NCBI RefSeq assembly: GCF_000425705.1
Contig: NZ_AUDY01000010.1
Coordinates: forward strand, 1-64,000
Direction of reading: 5' to 3'
Length of the DNA: 64,000 nucleotides
DNA from: Halobacillus kuroshimensis DSM 18393
Lineage (GTDB): Bacteria; Bacillota; Bacilli; Bacillales; Halobacillaceae
Shown here one piece after another: positions 33,211 through 43,408 of this stretch (positions are counted from its first letter, which is position 1; each line of letters opens with the position of its first letter). Made by a program: the position numbers and the translations under genes. The notes under the pieces are model-generated. The model was given only the letters and a program-made list of their open reading frames with translations, was not told the origin of the DNA and searched no databases.

Positions 33211-33250
33211 CTGTCGTATGATTGTTCTTATAAGTACTACGGTACGACAG
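33211..33250 (+). promoter_or_regulatory. Leader hairpin of ccpA
   Basis: CTGTCGTA (33211-33218) and TACGACAG (33243-33250) pair perfectly and end 10 bases before the Shine-Dalgarno of ccpA. CGTATGATT also appears twice upstream (33184 and 33215). The leader may control translation; mechanism unknown. Confidence 0.45.
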
Positions 33251-33272
33251 GATTCGATGAGGAGGAAATTAG

Positions 33273-34274
33273 ATGAATGTAACAATATATGATGTAGCAC
33301 GCGAAGCGAACGTTTCAATGGCAACCGTTTCGCGGGTCGTCAACGGGAACCCGAATGTGAAACCCGCCACAAGAAAGAAAGTACATGATGCGATTGAACG
33401 GCTCGGGTACCGTCCAAACGCAGTAGCGAGAGGTCTTGCGAGTAAGAAGACAACGACAGTAGGTGTCATTATCCCGGATATCTCCAGCATTTTCTTCGCA
33501 GAACTGGCACGGGGAATCGAAGACATCGCAACCATGTACAACTATAACATCATTTTAAGTAACTCTGATCAGAACAAAGACAAAGAGCTTCATTTGATCA
33601 ATGCCATGCTCGGCAAGCAGGTAGATGGGCTGATCTTTATGGGTGGCGACATTACTGATGACCACATCCGTGAGTTCAAGACGTCTTCTGTACCGATTGC
33701 GCTGGCGGCGACTGTTGATGAGTCACAGGAAACGCCATCTGTAAACATTGATTATGAAGAAGCGGCTTATGATGCGACGAAGATGCTTCTTGAATCCAAT
33801 AACGAGCGGATTGCCTTCATTTCCGGACCGGAAAATACATTAATCAATACAAGAAAAGTAACAGGCTACAAACGTGCCATGGCTGAAAAGGGCGTCGAGG
33901 ATGCTGACAAATATATCGTAACTGGAGATTATTCCTACGATTCCGGTCACGAAGCGCTAGAGCAGATCCTTGAGATGGACGAACAGCCGTCAGCCGTTTT
34001 CGTTTCTTCTGATGAAATGGCCCTCGGTGTTATTCACGGAGCACAGGACCGCGGCATCCGTGTACCTGAGGACATGGAAGTGTTCGGTTTTGACAATACA
34101 CGTCTGGCTACCATGGTGCGCCCGACGCTGTCCACTGTAGTACAGCCGATGTATGACATCGGAGCAGTGGCTATGCGTCTCCTTACGAAATTCATGAACA
34201 AAGAAGAAGTAGAGGAAAAGAACGTGGTTCTTCCACACCGAATTATTGAAAGAAACTCAACTCAGCAGAAATAG
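33273..34274 (+). CDS. ccpA: Catabolite control protein CcpA
   Basis: 333-residue LacI/GalR-family regulator, cytoplasmic dimer. With HPr phosphorylated on Ser46 as co-repressor it binds cre sites and sets carbon catabolite control. The N-terminal [23 protein letters not shown] is followed by the hinge ALG-type helix ([19 protein letters not shown]), which also contacts the minor groove, and by the sugar-binding-like core with [13 protein letters not shown]. The spacing and neighbours (aroA, motP, motS) are those of B. subtilis. GAGGAGG precedes ATG 33273. cre sites elsewhere in this window are its probable targets. Confidence 0.96.
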   Translation: MNVTIYDVAREANVSMATVSRVVNGNPNVKPATRKKVHDAIERLGYRPNAVARGLASKKTTTVGVIIPDISSIFFAELARGIEDIATMYNYNIILSNSDQNKDKELHLINAMLGKQVDGLIFMGGDITDDHIREFKTSSVPIALAATVDESQETPSVNIDYEEAAYDATKMLLESNNERIAFISGPENTLINTRKVTGYKRAMAEKGVEDADKYIVTGDYSYDSGHEALEQILEMDEQPSAVFVSSDEMALGVIHGAQDRGIRVPEDMEVFGFDNTRLATMVRPTLSTVVQPMYDIGAVAMRLLTKFMNKEEVEEKNVVLPHRIIERNSTQQK

Positions 34275-34324
34275 TACCGATATATGTACTAAAAGGTACT
34301 TGTTCGAACTGAGGAGAGAGTGAA

Positions 34325-35149
34325 ATGACAAAAAAAGATTTAATGACTCCCATAGGAATTACTCTTGGATTTGCTATGGTTATGGTTGGGATCATGTCCA
34401 ACGCAGGCATCGGAGGGGCCGCCTCCTTTATACAAATATCCTCTATCGTGATTGTGTTGGGAGGGCTGGCCGCCGCCATTCTCGTGAACTTCAATCTTAC
34501 TGAAGTGAAGCTGACCTTCCGAGTAACGAAGGAAGCCTTCAAAGAAAGCAGCATGAATCTAAGAGAGCTGATCAGCCTCTTTGTGAGACTTTCTGAGCGG
34601 GCCCGGAGGGAAGGGCTGCTTGCCTTGGAAGCTGAGCTTGAGGAAGTGGATGATCCTTTTATAAGGAAAGGGATTCTTCTGGCTGTTGACGGTGTAGAGC
34701 CTGATGTCATTAATGAAATTATGAATGCGGAAATTTCCGCTGTGGAAGAGCGGCACCAAAAAGGAAGAGCTCTTATTGAAAAGGCGGGGGAATATGCTCC
34801 TGCCTGGGGTATGATTGGAACGCTGATCGGTCTTGTCCTGATGCTTTCCAGCTTATCCACCCCGGAAGAGCTTGGTCCCAAAATGGCCGTCGCTCTTCTT
34901 ACTACTTTTTACGGAACACTGCTAGCCAACCTTGTTTTCATTCCGATGGCGGGGAAGCTTGAGAACAAAACAGACCAGGAAGTGTTCATGAAGCAGATTA
35001 TCATTGAAGGGGTCATCGGCGTCCAGTCCGGCCAGAATCCGAAACTCCTGGAAGAAAAACTGGGAGCATTCCTGTCTGAAAATGATAAGAAGATTCTGGA
35101 AGACGAAGAACAAAACGATCCACTTGGGGAAGCAGCCAATGAGGCGTAG
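34325..35149 (+). CDS. motP: Na+-type flagellar stator subunit MotP
   Basis: 274 residues of the MotA/TolQ/ExbB family. Four membrane helices (around residues 5-25, 31-52, 150-170 and 183-205) surround a cytoplasmic loop that meets FliG. The signature PAWGMIGTLIGLVLMLSSL lies in TM3. Together with MotS it forms the ion-driven stator that turns the flagellar motor; the ccpA-motP-motS context identifies the sodium type rather than MotAB. GAGGAG precedes ATG 34325. Its 3' end overlaps motS by 11 bases. Confidence 0.92.
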   Translation: MTKKDLMTPIGITLGFAMVMVGIMSNAGIGGAASFIQISSIVIVLGGLAAAILVNFNLTEVKLTFRVTKEAFKESSMNLRELISLFVRLSERARREGLLALEAELEEVDDPFIRKGILLAVDGVEPDVINEIMNAEISAVEERHQKGRALIEKAGEYAPAWGMIGTLIGLVLMLSSLSTPEELGPKMAVALLTTFYGTLLANLVFIPMAGKLENKTDQEVFMKQIIIEGVIGVQSGQNPKLLEEKLGAFLSENDKKILEDEEQNDPLGEAANEA

Positions 35150-35930
35150 ACCTAAAAAGCAGAAACAGGACGGCGCTCCCAAATGGATGACTACATATGC
35201 AGACATGATCACCCTTGTCCTTGTATTCTTTATTCTTTTATTTTCCATGTCCCAGATTAATCTCGATAAATTTGAGGCTATAACAGAAAGCTTCCGAAAC
35301 CGGATGATTTTGGACTTTTATCCTTCTGCTGTGGAAAACAAGAACCCCGCCGATCAGGCTGAGATAGAGGGAAATGATGAAAAGAATAATGAATTTGACA
35401 TGCCGCCGGAAGAAGTGGAAGCTTCACAATCAAGTGAGGCTGAAGCGGAAAAGGAGCAGGATCTGGATGAATTGAAGCAGGAGATCGATGAATACCTTAA
35501 GGAAAACGACTTGAGTGACATTATTGCTGCGACGAATTCCGAACGCGGCGTCGTCCTCGTTCTGGAAGAACAGCTGCTCTTTGAAACAAGTGAGGCGGAA
35601 ATTCTGGAGCAGGCTAAGCCGTTCTTATCCAAGGTAGGAACCCTGCTTGAAAACATTCCGAACTTTGTCAAAGTGGAAGGGCATACGGATAACCGTCAGA
35701 TTTCCAGCTACCGCTATCCTTCAAACTGGGAATTGTCCGGAGCACGGGCGAGCAGTGTTATCCGTTATATCCTTGATAACACACAGGACATGGACCCGAA
35801 GCGGTTTACGGCTGTTGCTTACGGAGAGACGAGACCGGTCGCCCCGAATGATTCTGAGGAGAACTGGAGCAGGAACCGAAGGGTTGAAATTGTCATTTTA
35901 GATCCGGCTTACGAAAATTCCGGATCTTAA
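35139..35930 (+). CDS. motS: Na+-type flagellar stator subunit MotS
   Basis: 263 residues of the MotB family. One membrane helix with the ion-binding Asp (YADMITLVLVFFILLF; D22) is followed by an acidic linker (about 50-120) and an OmpA-like peptidoglycan-binding domain (VEGHTDNRQISSYRYPSNWE, GARASSVIRYI, YGETRP). The sequence TLVLVFF around the helix resembles MotS/PomB more than MotB. ATG 35139 lies inside the motP end, so the two are translationally coupled. A longer frame upstream runs through motP and is not used. Confidence 0.9.
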   Translation: MRRRPKKQKQDGAPKWMTTYADMITLVLVFFILLFSMSQINLDKFEAITESFRNRMILDFYPSAVENKNPADQAEIEGNDEKNNEFDMPPEEVEASQSSEAEAEKEQDLDELKQEIDEYLKENDLSDIIAATNSERGVVLVLEEQLLFETSEAEILEQAKPFLSKVGTLLENIPNFVKVEGHTDNRQISSYRYPSNWELSGARASSVIRYILDNTQDMDPKRFTAVAYGETRPVAPNDSEENWSRNRRVEIVILDPAYENSGS

Positions 35931-35961
35931 AAGCCACTACATAAAAGTAGTGGCTTTTTTT
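35929..35961. terminator. Bidirectional terminator motS/acuC
   Basis: AAAAGCCACTAC and its complement form a 12-bp stem with a 6-base loop and T-runs from both directions. Confidence 0.93.
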
Positions 35962-35962
35962 G

Positions 35963-37135
35963 CTACAAGGAGTTGAATTTCTTTTGGTTATGAATCAGCT
36001 GCAGTGCTTTTTCCAACAGCTTATTGTTCTTTTCTGTAATTTCTTCTCTTCTCGGTATAGGTTTGAAAGCATTTGGTGGATCGTTCCATGCATCGGGCAG
36101 AGAAACGGGGGATTCTTTTTCCCATTTCTTCAGCCACTCGACAGGAAGGGGACCTGTAAAAGGCTCTTCTTCCAACATGACTTTCCAAATTTGAGCCCAT
36201 GCTCTCGGGACAACACGCCAGATGTCATATCCGCCCCCGCCAAGAGCCACCCAGCGCCCTTCACAGTATTGATGAGCCAATTCGTGGGCAATCGCAGGTA
36301 TGCGCTCGTAAATGGCCATCGTGGAGCTTAGATGGGTGAGGGGATCAAGAAAATGAGCATCCGCCCCGTTTTGTGTAATAATGATGTCGGGCTTGAAATA
36401 ATCGGTGATCTCCTTGAAAGCGGATTCATAAACGTGCAGAAATGATTCATCTTCAGTGAAGGCATCGATCGGTAGATTAAAAGAGTATCCGTACCCTTCC
36501 TTCAATCCTCGTTCATTCACATGTCCGGTGCCGGGAAACAGATAACGCCCTGTTTCGTGGATGGACAGGGTGCAGACGTTGGGATCATCATAAAAGGCCC
36601 ACTGTACACCATCGCCGTGATGGGCGTCTGTATCAACATACAGGACCTTGTAATCGTATTTCCGGCGGATGTATTTAATACCTACGGCCCCGTCATTGTA
36701 GATACAGAAGCCTGAGGCTTTGCGTTCAAATCCATGATGCAGGCCGCCACCCAGATTAAGGGCATGGGTGACATCACCGCCCAGAACCGCATCAATAGCA
36801 GACAATGTACTGCCCACAAGCAGCTGAGAAGCCTCATGCATGCCTTTAAACATTGGTGTATCTTCTGTTCCTATTCCGTATTCAAGCCCTTCCTCTTCCG
36901 ACAGATTACCTTCTGATGCTTTTTTCACTGCCTGGATATATGCTGGACTGTGGGCAAGGCGCAGTTCTTCCTCTGTTGCCATTCTGGGAGTGATCAAGTG
37001 ATTTTCCTCAAGCATTCCTGCTGCATCCAGTAGTTCCTTTGCCAGGACGACTCTCATCTGATTAAATGGGTGGTCATCCCGGAACCGGTAGGAAGTAAAA
37101 TCGTTGGAGTATACAAACCCTGCTTTACAAGTCAT
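35963..37135 (-). CDS. acuC: Acetoin utilization protein AcuC, histone-deacetylase family
   Basis: 390 residues of the class I/II deacetylase fold. Zinc and catalytic segments: HHGFERKASGFCIYNDGA, DTDAHHGDGVQWAFY and LGGGGYDI. In B. subtilis AcuC removes the acetyl group that AcuA places on acetyl-CoA synthetase AcsA, restoring activity. Start ATG 37135 (with GGAGAG 6 bases away) is chosen over a frame extension further upstream, giving an 11-base overlap with acuB. Last gene of acuABC on the minus strand, convergent with motS. Confidence 0.92.
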   Translation of the reverse strand: MTCKAGFVYSNDFTSYRFRDDHPFNQMRVVLAKELLDAAGMLEENHLITPRMATEEELRLAHSPAYIQAVKKASEGNLSEEEGLEYGIGTEDTPMFKGMHEASQLLVGSTLSAIDAVLGGDVTHALNLGGGLHHGFERKASGFCIYNDGAVGIKYIRRKYDYKVLYVDTDAHHGDGVQWAFYDDPNVCTLSIHETGRYLFPGTGHVNERGLKEGYGYSFNLPIDAFTEDESFLHVYESAFKEITDYFKPDIIITQNGADAHFLDPLTHLSSTMAIYERIPAIAHELAHQYCEGRWVALGGGGYDIWRVVPRAWAQIWKVMLEEEPFTGPLPVEWLKKWEKESPVSLPDAWNDPPNAFKPIPRREEITEKNNKLLEKALQLIHNQKKFNSL

Positions 37136-37778
37136 AGGGACTCTCCGGTTTCTTAGGCCACAAAACTTCATAGCCTGCTTCCTCCAGATCTTGAACAGTT
37201 GGAAGTGGGTTCATCGTCTGAATCCGGACGACGACAACTTTGTAGTTGGCATCCGGCTTATAAGGATAAATGAGGATGGAGCTGATATTCACCTTTCGTT
37301 TTCCGAATACTTGCGTCACTTGAGGAAGGATCCCTGGCTTGTTGATTACTTTCACTTCAATCTGCGAACTCTGGACGTGAGTGCCCGTTAATTGAATCAA
37401 CGTATAGAGCATGTCTTTTTCAGTTACAATTCCGACCAGTTTTCCGTCTCTGGTGACAGGAACACAGGCAATTTCCTGTTCATAAAAGATGGATGCTGTT
37501 TCTTCGACAAAATCAAGGGGATGCACGGTCGTTACCGGATAGGTCATGATGGAGCGGATTGGATACTGCAGTTCCTCCTGCCCGGTGTCTTCTTCCAAAA
37601 TCGATGGACTGGCATCTCTGACATCACGGTCAGAAACAATACCTATGACGGCTCGGTCCTCATCTATAATTGGGATATGCCGGATATGGTGTTCATGGAG
37701 AAGTTTCAACGCTGTTTCAATCGTTTCATCCGGAGTAAGTGTAATCACATGGTCCTTCATGATTTCTTCTACTAACAA
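37125..37778 (-). CDS. acuB: Acetoin utilization protein AcuB (two CBS domains + ACT)
   Basis: 217 residues. Two CBS domains (about 1-65 and 75-130, with HIRHIPIIDEDRAVIGIVSD and TRDGKLVGIVTEKDML) form a nucleotide-sensing module, followed by an ACT-like domain (about 138-205). Function in B. subtilis is not well established beyond membership in the acu operon. It starts at TTG with GGAGG 7 bases upstream, 5 bases after acuA, so translation is probably coupled. Confidence 0.9.
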   Translation of the reverse strand: MLVEEIMKDHVITLTPDETIETALKLLHEHHIRHIPIIDEDRAVIGIVSDRDVRDASPSILEEDTGQEELQYPIRSIMTYPVTTVHPLDFVEETASIFYEQEIACVPVTRDGKLVGIVTEKDMLYTLIQLTGTHVQSSQIEVKVINKPGILPQVTQVFGKRKVNISSILIYPYKPDANYKVVVVRIQTMNPLPTVQDLEEAGYEVLWPKKPESPYDL

Positions 37779-37783
37779 TTCCG

Positions 37784-38431
37784 CTACCTCCTCAGCTGGC
37801 GATTTCGATGCCTCGTTAAAAAGCGCAGTTGATCAAATGTCTCCACTGATGATTCAGGAACCCGGCTGCCTACTCTGACCATCAGGCAGTTGGCTGGATG
37901 GGATATGATTTCAGGATCGTCGGTGGGGGAAGGGGTCAATCCGCCTGCGGCCATCATCTTTTCCATGACCTTTCGATAATCCCATATGTTCAGCCCTGTC
38001 CCTTTCAAGTCCCAATGCCAGTAATATTCGGTGGAGATAATAATGTAATTTTCCATATAGTCATCCATCATGGAAAGTTTCAAGAGACGTGAGCCAATCC
38101 GGTGTCCACGGAATTCCGGGCTGACTTCAATGGCACCCAGTTCAATTAAATCTTCCATGCTGCCTTCCGACCACCGTTCCAAAGGATCTGGATGCAGGTA
38201 GGTCACATAGCCGATGATCTCTTCACTGTTTCTTGCAATGATGATCCGGCCTTCATCGAAATCCGCAATGCTTTTTACAGCTTCAAATTGTTTTTCCGGC
38301 GGACGGAAAGCGATAAGGCCTTCGTTAAACGTAAAATGTGACAATTCGTCTGATGTCAGCGGTCCTTCAACAATGATCGGTCCATGCTCGGAGCTGAAGG
38401 ATTCGCTGTAATAAGTTTTTTCATGATTCAT
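37784..38431 (-). CDS. acuA: Protein acetyltransferase AcuA (GNAT family)
   Basis: 215 residues with a GNAT core (about 50-170): the acceptor strand SPEFRGHRIGSRLLKLSMMD contains the acetyl-CoA loop RGHRIGSR. In B. subtilis AcuA acetylates and switches off acetyl-CoA synthetase AcsA. Here acsA is not beside it. AGGTGG stands 8 bases before the ATG, and a good promoter lies 44-71 bases upstream. First gene of the acuABC operon. Confidence 0.9.
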   Translation of the reverse strand: MNHEKTYYSESFSSEHGPIIVEGPLTSDELSHFTFNEGLIAFRPPEKQFEAVKSIADFDEGRIIIARNSEEIIGYVTYLHPDPLERWSEGSMEDLIELGAIEVSPEFRGHRIGSRLLKLSMMDDYMENYIIISTEYYWHWDLKGTGLNIWDYRKVMEKMMAAGGLTPSPTDDPEIISHPANCLMVRVGSRVPESSVETFDQLRFLTRHRNRQLRR

Positions 38432-38474
38432 TCAGTCACCACCTGAAAAAGAGATTCATAGAGCGATTGTTTCT

Positions 38475-38502
38475 ATTATACAACAAAATATGGGATTGTT
38501 AA
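38475..38502 (-). promoter_or_regulatory. Sigma-A promoter of acuABC
   Basis: On the minus strand: TTAACA (plus 38497-38502), 16 bases, TATAAT (plus 38475-38480). No clear cre was found in it. Confidence 0.7.
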
Positions 38503-38511
38503 TTGTTCTCC

Positions 38512-38542
38512 AAAAAGAAAACCAGCCCATGGCGGGCTGGTT
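38512..38542 (-). terminator. Terminator of the class A PBP gene
   Basis: AACCAGCCC with GGGCTGGTT, followed on the minus strand by TTTTCTTTTT. It separates the PBP gene from the acu promoter. Confidence 0.85.
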
Positions 38543-38550
38543 TAATTCAT

Positions 38551-41500
38551 TTATTCTTCATTTTCCGTAGTTTCATCTCCGCTGGACTCGTCGGTGTTTC
38601 CGTTATCTGAGTCTTCTTCCGGTGGTGTATCGTTTGAACCATCATCGGAATTTCCTTCTGAATCGTCGGATTCACCACCTTGATTATTGTCATTAGCGGG
38701 ATCATTATTCTCTTCTGTACTTTCATTTGACTCATCTGCATTGGAGTCGTTCGTGTTTTCGTTATTGTTGCCATTGTTACCATTGTTACCTTCGCTGCTG
38801 TTTTCATTACTGGAATCATTCGTATCCTCTTCCGGCTCCGGTTCCGGCTCTGGGGCTGGCTCAGGATCCGGCTCTGGTTCCGGCGCCCCTGGATTTCCGA
38901 CCGTCACGGAAGAAGAAAGACTGGATGATTGACCGAAATAATCCACCGCTCGAACGGCGTAGACGCCATCGCCTGAAAAGTTGTACGACGTGTTCACTGT
39001 GCTGCCAAGCAGGGAATAGCTGCCACCCGGCTCAGAAGCGCGGTAGATCCGGTACCCGACGACATCATTGCTTCCGGATGCATTCCAGCTGATTTTTGAC
39101 CCGCTGGCAGAAACAGATCCCGGAGCGGAAGGAGCCTTGCCATCATTATCAATGGACGACACGGTAGATCCGATCGAAGAAGAGGAAGGCAGAGCTACAT
39201 TGCTCCATCGTGATGAATTAGGAATCAATGCTCTTAATTCTTCAGAGGACGTCAATCCTTCCTCTTCCAGCCATTCAGGACTCAATGTGACACCGCCGCC
39301 GTCTTTGACGAATTCACGCGGTGTATCCGGCCCAGCGATAACCAATTTATCTTTCACGCTTACGAAGTCGCCGCCGATCAAGCTGTCATCGGCGTTTGAA
39401 GGAGCATAGTCGGCATCAAAAATGTCGCTGTCTACAAGACCTGCGGACGAGCATAAGTCAGATGGCAGCATCCCTGATGTCGCACAGTAGGAACTTGTAA
39501 CAAGGCCGCCCGGGTTCTCGAAATCATTGCTTGGAGCCATCAGTTCCGGCCGTAATTCCGTGACTGCATTGACTACATCGGCCCAAAGTCCCTGTGTCCG
39601 CTGGTTGTAGTTCATGTTCTGCATGTTGCCTTCATCAAACCCTGTCCACATTCCAACAGAGACATTCGGGTTCGTAGCAACAAACCAAGAGTCTTTCGTC
39701 ATTTGAGAAGTACCGGTTTTACCAGCCCACTCGACACCGCGGTCAGCAAGCAGCCCGCGTACACGGGAGCCTGTGCCGTAATCTAATACATCTTTCATGA
39801 CATCCAGAGTAAGGTAGGAGGCCTGCGGGCTGAATACTTCTGTTTCTTCTGCTTCGTGCTGATAGACGGTTTCCCCGTCTTTGGTTTCAATTTTTTCGAT
39901 CATGTACGCATCGACGAATTTACCCATGTTGGCAAAAGTTGCGAACGCATTCACATTCTGCTCGACGGATATGCCGTAGGTTAATGCGCCGAGGGCCATG
40001 GATTCATTCGTATAGTCATCCTCGTGTAATCGATCTTTCATCCCCATTTTCTCTAAATAACTTTTCACGGGGTTATCGCTCTTAATCTCATTGTACTGTT
40101 TAACAGCCGGCACGTTATAGGACTGGGCCAGCGCATATCGGGCACTGACAAACCCTTTGTGGCTTCTGGAGAAGTTTCGTACTTCTCCACCGATGCGATA
40201 GTCATAGGGGACATCTGCAATGACGGATCCCGGCTGGGCAGCCCCCATGTCAAAGCTCGGACCGTAGACGAGCAGCGGTTTCATTGTACTGCCGTTGGAG
40301 CGGTAAGCATGGGAAGCATGGTTAAGATTCTTTTTATCGAAGTCATATCCGCCGATGAACCCATGAATTTTCCCTGTCGAGTTTTCAATTATTATACTTC
40401 CCAGTTGAAGTGGGATTGTCTTTGTGTCTCCAGTAGGGTCACCGTTCTCATCCCTGATCGGAACAGTTTTCCATGGCCAGGATGAAGGTTCTGTATAGGA
40501 GTCCTTCACATCCTGCATGGCATCATAGACTTCTTTATCCAGTGTTGTATGGATTTGATAACCGCCGGAGGACATTTCCCGCTCTGCCAGTTCATCGTAC
40601 TCCTGGGCCAGTTCTTCATCGTTTTCCAGGTCTTCCTGGGTATGACCGTTTTCTTTCATTAAATAGTCTTGGATTTTACCTTTCGCACGTTTCTGCACTT
40701 CCTGGTTGATAGCGGGATACTTGCTGATCGCTGTCGGTTTAGCATCAGCCAGCGTTTCATCGTTCAACGAAAAAGCCATCGCCTCATCGTATTCCGCTTT
40801 CGTAATGTATTCCGCTTCCAGCATACGTTCGAGTACTTCGTGCATCCGGTCTATGCCGGGTTCCAGTCCTGCTTCGTCCTTAATCGTCCCATCATTGTTG
40901 AAAGGGGTATAACCGAAGGGGGATTGTGGCAGGCCGGCAATAAAGGCCGACTGGGCCAAGGAGAGTTCACCGGCATTTACGCCGAAAATGCCCTGTGCAG
41001 CTGTTTGTACACCCGCTACATTCTGCCCGTTCGCATTCCGCCCGAACGGGACGATGTTCAAGTAAGCTTCGAGTATTTCTTCTTTTTCAAAGAAACGCTC
41101 GATACGAAGGGCAATGAGCATTTCCTTGGCCTTCCGCTCAAATGATACTTCGTTCGTTAAAATCTGGTTTTTAACGAGCTGCTGAGTAAGTGTACTCCCA
41201 CCGGTTTTTACAGAGGAGTTCGTCACTTCCTGAACGACCGCACGCATGACGGCTTTCGGAACAACACCTTGGTGCTCTTCGAAATACTCGTCTTCCGTAG
41301 CGATGACAGCATTTCTTAAATAATCACTGACCTGATCGAGTTCAACGACCTCCCGGTACAGGTCGGAACTGACATCTCCAATTTCTGTTTCGTCCGTGAA
41401 TAACATCGTGGACGTCTGCGAATAATTATAAATATCGTCTTCCATATCCGCCTGGCTCCGTACTGGCTCGTCCTTTACGAGGGAAGCAAAGTATCCAGCT

Positions 41501-41667
41501 CCGACACCGCCGGCGAAAAACAAACCGATCACACCGATAATGATAAAAAATAAGATGACGTTCCAAACGACATCGTATGTAATCCGTGTGTTTTTCTGTA
41601 TACGCCCCTGCTCCCATAAAGAGCGGAAATCTATCTTATTTCGACCGTTCTTCTGGTTATTAGACAT
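38551..41667 (-). CDS. Class A penicillin-binding protein (PBP1A type) with FN3 domain and acidic tail
   Basis: 1038 residues, anchored by one helix (about 34-62) with the rest outside. GT51 glycosyltransferase: catalytic E125 in ATEDEYFEEHQG and TGGSTLTQQLVKNQ. Transpeptidase: S460 in STMK, SYN in QSYNVPAVKQY, and KTGTS from K650. A fibronectin III-like domain (about 838-920) follows, and then a tail of more than 100 residues made first of PEPEPEP and later of N, D, E, S and G. It polymerises and crosslinks peptidoglycan. B. subtilis PonA is about 914 residues and lies elsewhere. In B. subtilis, acsA lies beside acuA. Confidence 0.92.
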   Translation of the reverse strand: MSNNQKNGRNKIDFRSLWEQGRIQKNTRITYDVVWNVILFFIIIGVIGLFFAGGVGAGYFASLVKDEPVRSQADMEDDIYNYSQTSTMLFTDETEIGDVSSDLYREVVELDQVSDYLRNAVIATEDEYFEEHQGVVPKAVMRAVVQEVTNSSVKTGGSTLTQQLVKNQILTNEVSFERKAKEMLIALRIERFFEKEEILEAYLNIVPFGRNANGQNVAGVQTAAQGIFGVNAGELSLAQSAFIAGLPQSPFGYTPFNNDGTIKDEAGLEPGIDRMHEVLERMLEAEYITKAEYDEAMAFSLNDETLADAKPTAISKYPAINQEVQKRAKGKIQDYLMKENGHTQEDLENDEELAQEYDELAEREMSSGGYQIHTTLDKEVYDAMQDVKDSYTEPSSWPWKTVPIRDENGDPTGDTKTIPLQLGSIIIENSTGKIHGFIGGYDFDKKNLNHASHAYRSNGSTMKPLLVYGPSFDMGAAQPGSVIADVPYDYRIGGEVRNFSRSHKGFVSARYALAQSYNVPAVKQYNEIKSDNPVKSYLEKMGMKDRLHEDDYTNESMALGALTYGISVEQNVNAFATFANMGKFVDAYMIEKIETKDGETVYQHEAEETEVFSPQASYLTLDVMKDVLDYGTGSRVRGLLADRGVEWAGKTGTSQMTKDSWFVATNPNVSVGMWTGFDEGNMQNMNYNQRTQGLWADVVNAVTELRPELMAPSNDFENPGGLVTSSYCATSGMLPSDLCSSAGLVDSDIFDADYAPSNADDSLIGGDFVSVKDKLVIAGPDTPREFVKDGGGVTLSPEWLEEEGLTSSEELRALIPNSSRWSNVALPSSSSIGSTVSSIDNDGKAPSAPGSVSASGSKISWNASGSNDVVGYRIYRASEPGGSYSLLGSTVNTSYNFSGDGVYAVRAVDYFGQSSSLSSSVTVGNPGAPEPEPDPEPAPEPEPEPEEDTNDSSNENSSEGNNGNNGNNNENTNDSNADESNESTEENNDPANDNNQGGESDDSEGNSDDGSNDTPPEEDSDNGNTDESSGDETTENEE

Positions 41668-41696
41668 GAATAAAACCTCCTAAAAAATCCATCAAT

Positions 41697-41705
41697 ATTA
41701 TAACA
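41697..41705 (-). promoter_or_regulatory. Extended -10 promoter of the PBP gene
   Basis: On the minus strand TGTTATAAT, an extended -10 (TGN + TATAAT), 30 bases before the PBP start; its -35 is poor. It diverges from the tyrS T-box leader. Confidence 0.55.
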
Positions 41706-41814
41706 TACCCCTCTGTATTAAGACACGACGGGACTTGGGGATTTTGTTGCATTTTTTTTTGGAATGTGTTAAATATAGTACATAGTTTAATAAGTGTGCG
41801 TGGATGGATTGAAG

Positions 41815-42016
41815 TAGAATGAAGATCCCTGTTGCAGAGAGCTGACGGTTGGTGCGAGTCAGTACATATTGGATTTCGAATTACGACCCGGAGCATCTTC
41901 TGGTAGGAATCAGAAGACGGTGGAAACCGTTATCGATAGAAGTGGCACGTTTTTTATGTGCAACAAGGGTGGTACCGCGAAGACCTCGTCCCTTTTTCAG
42001 GGATGGGGTCTTTTTT
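41815..42016 (+). ncRNA. Tyrosine T-box leader of tyrS
   Basis: The T-box AGGGTGGTACCGCG is at 41967-41980. Stem I closes through GAAGAT (41821-41826) with ATCTTC (41895-41900) and contains AGAGAGCTGACGGTTGGTG. The likely specifier TAC (41882-41884) follows GAAT and codes for Tyr. The terminator stem (GACCTCGTCCCT / AGGGATGGGGTC, 41981-42011) ends in T. Uncharged tRNA-Tyr should favour the antiterminator and tyrS expression. Confidence 0.93.
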
Positions 42017-42031
42017 GTGTTCCGAATCTGA

Positions 42032-43342
<1,311 letters not shown>

Positions 43343-43349
43343 TATCACG

Positions 43350-43378
43350 AAAAAAGCAGGGATATCCCTGCTTTTTTC
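43350..43378 (+). terminator. Terminator after tyrS
   Basis: AAAAAGCAGGGATATCCCTGC is palindromic and followed by TTTTTT. Confidence 0.93.
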
Positions 43379-43408
43379 TATCATGAAACCAGGAAGGAAG
43401 ATGGGTTG

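Noticed and set aside
35004-35138. Upstream extension of motS by 45 codons
   Set aside because: It runs through the motP coding region in another frame; ATG 35139 with a GGGGAAG site gives a normal MotB-like N-terminus.
38551-38900. Possible tandem repeat or CRISPR-like array
   Set aside because: The repetition is the codon pattern of the PEPEP and N/D/E tail of the PBP; there are no regular spacers or palindromic repeats.
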